Shown piece after piece: positions 58,665 to 64,000 of a DNA stretch of 64,000 nucleotides. The position numbers and the translations under genes are program-made. The stretch is taken from the NCBI GenBank assembly GCA_036927565.1, contig JAYESD010000003.1:78289311-78353310 (forward strand), written 5' to 3'. Origin of the DNA: Tuctoria greenei. Lineage: Eukaryota > Streptophyta > Magnoliopsida > Poales > Poaceae. Within the stretch, counting starts at the first letter, position 1; each line of letters begins with the position of its first letter. Under the pieces are notes generated by a model. It had not been told where the DNA came from, made no database searches, and worked only from the letters and a program-made list of their open reading frames with translations.

Positions 58665-60225
58665 TGAAAGTGCATCTAGGAATCCCTTGTGGGTTTTGGA
58701 TTATTTATGACAAGCAATTGAGATCCTAACCTATTTGTTGAGATGAGCACAGGTTTTAATAGCAAAATAAGCAAAGTACCAAAAAGAAGGGAGAATGAGG
58801 AGTAAAGTGGAAATGAGCCCAAGGAAGAATTATAGTAGATCATTGTGTATGGAGTGTGTTAAGGAAACACACCCCAAGAGCTCAATCACAATTAAACACA
58901 CACATTGCATAAAGTTATACAGGACCGAACTAGTCCGACTGACACCAGACTAGTCCGATATCCTCTGTGCACAAAACCGGACAAGTCCGATATCTATCAG
59001 ACTAGTTCGATATCTCTCTGACTAGAATCGGACTAGTCCTCCCAGGTGCAGACCAGTCCTCAAAACATTTCACAAGTCACACAAAATTAGACAAGTCCGA
59101 TCACAACCGGACTAGTCCGATATTCTCTCTGGTCCAATTCGAACAAGTCTGATATTTGCACAGACTAGTCTGAAAAACCCTCTAACCTAAATCGGACAAG
59201 TACTCCAAGTGCGGACTTGCCATCGAATCCACTTAGGGTTTCACATGTACGGACAAGTTCGATGTCTATTGGACTAGTCCGAAGATTTCGAGAAGCGAAA
59301 TCGCACAAGTCCGCTCCTAGGCAGACTAGTCTGATATTTCGGGACACCTAGGGTTTGCTACACATAGCACACGGGACTAGTCCGGTGTCCACCACGGACT
59401 AGTCCGATCTTTCTGAACCCTAATGGTCACTTTTAGAAACCATATATAAATAGAGGTGCACGGCCCAACTTTAAACACTCTCGAACCCTAGCGCCCTCAC
59501 ACCTCTCAAGAGCCTTAAAAACCACATCTCTCTGCGAAATTAAGTGCAACAAAGATCAATCCTTTGAGGATTCACTCTAGATCATTAAAGAGACACGTTC
59601 AACACTCATTGAGCTCTTGGTTTGATTCTCTAACACACTCCTGTGATTTCATTGTATTCTTTTGAGTGTGTTCTTGGTGGTATTTCGTGTTGTAATCCAA
59701 GGGAGCTCTCAACGTGTTAGAAGGCCCCTTTGATTTTGGTTATTCACCCCTTTGTGATAAGTGGAAGAGGATTGGCCTCCGTGGCGATCCGACGAGGGTA
59801 GGGTTGGAGAAGACCCGGTCCTTTTGTGGACTCCTCAATGTGGATGTAGGTTGCATCTGTGGGAACCAAACTAGGGGATAAATCTCTTGTGCTATTGTTT
59901 TGTGTTCATCATTCTTTACATTATATAAATCTAGGGTTTCAATTAATCTTGTTCACTTTACGTTGAAATATCAAATTTAAGATTGAATTGTGATTTACCC
60001 TAGTACATAATTTTGTAACACATAAATTACAAGTATATTTCCGCTGCTACACCCTAGAATCAAACTTAATAAATGAAACTTGATTAACCTAGTTCGTACA
60101 CACCGGACTAGTCCGCACTTTACCGGACTAGTCCGATATCTCTTGTTTTGAACTGGTTGTTAAGTGTTGCAGGTTCCGACAAAATTCAAAAATGCCTATT
60201 CACCACCCCCTCTAGGCCACATTCA
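58665..60225 (+). repeat. 3' LTR of element E (1561 bp)
   Basis: It starts TGAAAGTGCATCTAGGAATC and ends CACATTCA before the duplicated AGAAA. The palindrome cluster is at 58920-59415 and 60100-60145. Confidence 0.93.
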
Positions 60226-60230
60226 AGAAA

Positions 60231-62075
60231 GCCGAAGCTTCAACGCCTGTTGCAGCCACTGAGACTGTGCAGGCCAAGGCTCCCACTTTGCTCTCAGTGC
60301 CCCACCCCAAGTGGTGGCTGATGACGCGACAGCTCCAGCGCCTACTATCGTGGATCTGGATCCAGAGATGACGCCCGAAGCCCCTATGGTAGCGCCGGAC
60401 CGCGGGCAAGATGTTCATCATGAAGCGCCGACGGTCTAACAGTCAACGGATAAAGTTCCGGCTTCAGAGCCAGAGATGGCAGAAGCTCCGGCACCTGAGC
60501 TAGAGGTAACCGAAGCTCCGGCTCCAGAGTCAGAAATAGTTGAAGCTCCAGCACCTGTACCGGATGAAGTTGAAGCTTCGTCACCCGAGCTAGAGGTAGT
60601 TGAAGTCTCGGCCACTGAGCCGGAAGTGTTATAGCTCCGAACGAAGCCATAGTGCACACCCTAGAGGTGATTACCCCAGAGGTGTCCATGTCCGAGCTGG
60701 GGCATCCAAAAGAGGCGGCTACATGTCCTCCACCCACTGAGCCGATAGTAGAAGATCCAGCAGGGGGACCTTCCACATCAGCTCCGAGTGTTGTGGACCT
60801 GGAGGAGCTTCCGTCGATTGGTCCAGCCGACGTGGAGTTGCTGGAGAGGGAGCTCGCACCTTGGGGCCCCTCAGTTGTTTTTGAAGATCCGCTCGAGCCG
60901 GCAGAAGAGGTTCGGGCTGGTCCGGAGCCAATCCCTTTGGCATTGTCCATAGACAATGTCTGCTCTAGTCTCCGTCAGGTCCAACTCGCCCATGACTACG
61001 AAAGCAAAGCCGTCGAAGAAGAGCGCAACACCTTAAGCCATTGCGCAGTAGACTTCATTTTGAGATGAAGCTGGCGCAGTCAATGCTGGCTGACCAAAAG
61101 AAATGGGTGGCCAAGGAGAAGGCACGGTTAGTGTTGATGGACCGCTTGCTGAATGAGCGGGAGGCTGCTGTCAAGGCTCTCAACTAGAAGACTCGAGAGA
61201 TTTTTGAGCATGCTAGGGAGACCAGCGAGGCTGCTGACGATCGTTAGAACAATCTTAATGAATTAAATGAAGTACTCCTCAAACGTCGGGAGGCCCTTGA
61301 CGAGAGGGAGGAAAAGCTCCTGGAGAAGCAGGAGGACCTCCTGAAGAGAGAGGAGGAGCTCACACAGAGGATAACACTGGGGGGCAAAGTTTGGGTGATC
61401 GCATCCAGAAGTTTGAACAGAGCTGCAAACAGGAGGAGGAGATGATTTGGCAAGTGGGACAAGAACTCTCTAAGAGGGAGATTGAAGTCTTCACTAGAGA
61501 GGAGAAGGCGAAGGGTAGAGAGAAGGATCTGGCGAACTGTCGGAACCGCATCCACCTCTGGGAGATGGAGCTTGCTGACTGCAAAAAGCAAGTGGCTGAA
61601 AGTATTCAACAGCATGACAAGGAGGTCGAGCGCGTCGCCCGAGAAGGTTCGGAGTTTGCGGTCGCTAGAAGGTCACTGGAGGAACTGAGGATCTTGAGGG
61701 CGACTGAGTCCCAGCAAGTCTGAGACTTCCCGGGGCATGCTAACAAATCTTTGGTGCCGCTCGGTTTCAGTCCGATACGTCCGGGTGACCCGAAGACAGA
61801 GCTGGAGAAGGCGCTGGTGGCATTGAGATCTTCTAACAACAAGCTGGATTCAATGAGTGACTTCATCGACGACCAACTAGAGACAAAGGGTAAGTCTCTG
61901 GCCAAGAACGTCGCCAAATATGTGCTGATGTGTTTCAAGAGCGGGGACCCTCAACTATCTCTAGATCTAATAGTCGAAGGACCCATTATTGAAGAAGAAT
62001 ATGCCCGTCAGGGCCAACCTTTTAGAAGCTGCCCAGAAAGTTGTCTCATTTTTCCATAGGACCTCCAGTAATTAG
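60231..62075 (+). pseudogene. A2 antisense ORF, C-terminal part (coiled coil)
   Basis: After the exon start GATGTCGAAGAAGAAA (48670-48685) the frame continues at 60231 with KAEASTPVAA. A repetitive Ala/Pro/Glu segment (about 60440-60640, unit like EAPAPELE-V) is followed by frame 60652-61068, and then long charged helices (LTDCKKQVAES-like, EREEKLLEKQEDLLKREEEL) predicted to be a coiled coil up to 61723. Frame 61751-62059 gives LGFSPIRPGDPKTELEKALV and the conserved end, with the proper stop TAG at 62073-62075. Several frameshifts and stops (near 60310, 60634, 61066 and 61185) break it. Confidence 0.75.
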
Positions 62076-62336
62076 ATCTTATTTTCTTCTGCCCTCACAT
62101 TTAATCCTCATTTTGAATCAATGAAACCCAATCTTTTGAATGAATAAATTCCATTTTTTGTTTGTCTTCAATGCATTGTCCTTTATATTGTCGGCCCCTT
62201 GGTACACAATTTTGATTGCGAACATGTACCAAAAGGTTTGACAATGTCTTGATGACTTCACTCCTCGCCCGTAGCCAAATCGATATCTCCTTGTTCTGAA
62301 GTTTATCTCCGACATCCCCAGGGACCATTCGTCACG

Positions 62337-63034
62337 TCGACAGCGGGCCCCCTAGGGGTTGTCGGAACCTTTGTAGCTTCGATTGTGCCCACTGTCAACG
62401 CGTAGAACGTCAACAACGGGCCCTCTGGGATTTGTCCGAGCTAGGTAGGTCCGACGGCGCCCACTATCAACGCTTAGAAACGTCGACGGCAGACCCCCTG
62501 GGAGTTATCGGAGCTAGGGAGGTCCGACGGCACCCACTATCAACGCTTGGAAACGTGAACGGTGGACCCCCTGGGAGTTATCGGAGCTTGGTAGGTCCAA
62601 CAGCGCCCACTGCCAATGCTTGGAAATGTCGACGACGGGCCCCCTGGGAGTTGTCGAACCTTTGGTAGGTCTGACAACGCCCACTATCAATGCATAGAAA
62701 CATTGACACGGCGGGCCCCCTGGGGATTGTCAGAGCTTTCGTGCGTCCGACAGCACCCACTGTCAACACATAGAGCATTGACAGCGAGCCCCCTGGGATC
62801 GTCGAAGCTTCTTGGCTTCGATAGTGTCCACCATCAACGCATAATATGTCGACGGCGAACCTCCTCGGAGTGATTTTTTGCCATTAATCCTTCATGTCAA
62901 CGGCTGGCCCCCAAGGGTGTTTTCAGAGCTTGTTAGATCCGAGGACGCCCACTTTCAATGTATAAAACGTTGACGGCGGGCCCCCTACGGGTTGTCGGAG
63001 CTTAGCAGCTCTGGCATCGACCACCATAGCCATG
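62337..63034. repeat. Degenerate ~72-bp tandem array of A2 (about 10 units)
   Basis: Ten units of the same repeat as at 388-806, including the shortened unit with GGAGTGATTTTTTG (about 62850-62900) as third-last. The last three units correspond one-to-one to the last three of A1. The extra four are in the left half. Confidence 0.88.
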
Positions 63035-63255
63035 AGTTTTTCATTTTTCCTGCATATTAAAGACGAGAAAAACAGTAAAATTCATCCACTCATCTACAAC
63101 TTGTTTGCGACTTGTTGTTCTTATTTGCATTTTAGATCTAAAAGAACTCAACATAATAACAAGTATATCAATATAATCTCTTCAGATCCGAACGCCTTTC
63201 GTACCCGCCCTACTGAGGCCTACTAGAATATAGGTAGAGTGGCGTACTTAGGTTA
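63035..63255. other. A2 untranslated remnant next to element F
   Basis: It aligns by eye with 807-1030 of A1 (for example TGAGGCCTACTAGAATATAG against TGAGGCCTACCGAGATGTAG), and the match stops after CTTAGGTTA at 63255. Confidence 0.75.
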
Positions 63256-64000
63256 TGTAGGATCGAAGAGCACGTGAAAAGCTACCAGAGGGGGTGAATG
63301 GTAGATTTAAAAATCTTACGCAGTGGAAACAATTAAACCCCAACCCCTTCGGCAGAAAAACGATCTGTTAAAGAAATCGTGTGTGAGACTAATATAAACG
63401 TGTTTCACCAAGAAAAAAGTGATCTATATCAGAGATATTCAAGTCACGGAGAAAACACAAGAAGAATCACTCAATTCCGTCGAGAGAAACTCATGTTATG
63501 ATCGAAAGATCAAACAAAGGTCAATCTGCCCTACCCGAGAAAAAAACAGTTCTGGAATGCTGCAAATAAACTCGTGTAGATCATAGACCACAAATCCAAT
63601 GACCGGGAAATTTTGACAAATGATAGATAATCAAGTTGTGAAGACAACAAAAAAAGAATCACATCAATTGGATCTGTAAAACTCGAGTTATGATAAAACC
63701 ACCAACAAAAGATAGTGCTGTCCAGAAACTCGATGAGTAAAACTTGTCTGGAACAAATCGGACGAACAAGGCACAAAAGTTCCTTCAAACTACGAATTTT
63801 ATTCAATAGAAAACAAGAGGAACAGCCCCAAAGTCTTGCACCACGAGCTCTGGGCTCCCTTGCTTATATAACCAGCTCGAAAGCCAACTCAACTCAAATC
63901 AGGAACCTAATCCTACTCTGTTCACGAATCATAACTTTCCATAACTTCTTAGCATTCTCCTATGCGCAGATAGAAGCAATCTTAGGACTTCCAAACACCT
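63256..64000. mobile_element. Element F: left end of an LTR-like element, cut by the window edge
   Basis: The A2 sequence is interrupted at 63256 by TGTAGGATCGAAGAGCACGT, which has a TG start and is followed by a CCAGAGGGGGTGAATGG stretch like those in several plant copia LTRs. It contains a TATA-like TTATATAA (63864-63871). GGTTA just before it could be one half of a target duplication. No second border is in the window, so class and orientation are open. Confidence 0.5.

Larger units (their letters stand above)
48686..60225 (+). mobile_element. Element E: Sirevirus-type Ty1/copia retrotransposon
   Basis: LTRs 48686-50242 and 58665-60225 (TGAAAGTGCA...CACATTCA), PBS 50245-50256, polypurine tract 58651-58663, target duplication AGAAA (48681-48685 and 60226-60230). 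Internal order is gag with zinc knuckle and coiled coil, protease, integrase, RT, RNase H, then an additional post-pol ORF. This order, the long gag, the initiator-Met PBS, a repeated GGGGGAGA tract and palindromes in the LTR point to the SIRE/Maximus lineage. About 15 differences in the first ~210 bp of the LTRs indicate moderate age. RT lacks its catalytic core, so E is not autonomous. Confidence 0.93.
7837..63255 (-). mobile_element. Element A2: second Tat-lineage copy, split by B and E, right end replaced by F
   Basis: Visible parts in plus-strand order are the polypurine tract (7837), untranslated sequence, the antisense ORF in three pieces (8356-9264, 48094-48685, 60231-62075), and a tandem array (62337-63034). 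This is the same order and orientation as in A1. Its minus-strand pol should follow to the right, but element F starts at 63256. The coding frame joins correctly across both insertions, so A2 was already in place when B and E arrived. Confidence 0.85.

Noticed and set aside
62337..63034. Regularly spaced repeats resembling a CRISPR array
   Set aside because: Units are degenerate, contiguous ~72-bp tandem repeats without unique spacers, in plant retrotransposon DNA, and recur in A1.
1..64000. Host genes, tRNA or rRNA genes, organellar or bacterial sequence
   Set aside because: Every domain-bearing frame belongs to a retroelement; no tRNA or rRNA core was recognised, although a weak tRNA could be missed without a covariance search.

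Overview
The window is plant nuclear DNA, almost certainly from a grass (Poaceae). It consists almost entirely of nested transposable elements. I found no host gene, tRNA, rRNA or CRISPR array. The grass assignment rests on the element mix: a Tat-lineage Ty3/gypsy element with two RNase H domains and an antisense 'putative gypsy transposon' ORF, two Tekay-type chromoviruses with LTRs of about 4.2 kb, a Sirevirus (Ty1/copia) with palindrome-rich LTRs and an ORF after pol, and a plant L1-type LINE.

Layout. Element A1 (Tat, minus strand) occupies 1 to about 7.8 kb. It shows the tail of its antisense ORF, a tandem-repeat array, a broken pol (1530-5560) and a broken gag (5577-6425). A second copy, A2, lies directly to its right in the same orientation, and a single LTR ending at 7836 appears to serve both. 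A2 has been cut open repeatedly. Its antisense ORF runs 8356-9264, 48094-48685 and 60231-62075, and is followed by its own tandem array (62337-63034).

Element B (Tekay chromovirus, plus strand, 9265-48088, target duplication GCTGG) sits in the first exon of the A2 antisense ORF. Two later insertions interrupt the 3' LTR of B: element C (the same broad family, minus strand, 23800-39875, duplication GATAG) and LINE D (minus strand, 40185-47399, 13-bp duplication). Element E (Sirevirus, plus strand, 48686-60225, duplication AGAAA) entered A2 just after an intron of the antisense ORF. Element F begins at 63256 and runs off the right edge. The relative order is therefore A, then B, then C and D; E and F also postdate A.

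All gag-pol genes are damaged by nonsense codons, frameshifts or deletions, so nothing here looks autonomous. The most interesting points are: (i) an extra ORF (ORF0) upstream of gag in both B and C, intact in C, with a splice-acceptor-like site just before its ATG; (ii) a leader hairpin about 355 nt after the primer-binding site with the same loop in B and C; (iii) a 737-bp stretch of the two B LTRs with only 3 differences between much more diverged flanks, which looks like gene conversion; (iv) the GGACTAGTCC palindrome family of E spread through its LTRs, its gag coding sequence and its post-pol region; (v) an in-frame deletion that removed the catalytic core of the E reverse transcriptase; and (vi) the A1/A2 tandem with 6 versus 10 copies of a ~72-bp repeat. 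All comparisons were made by eye.
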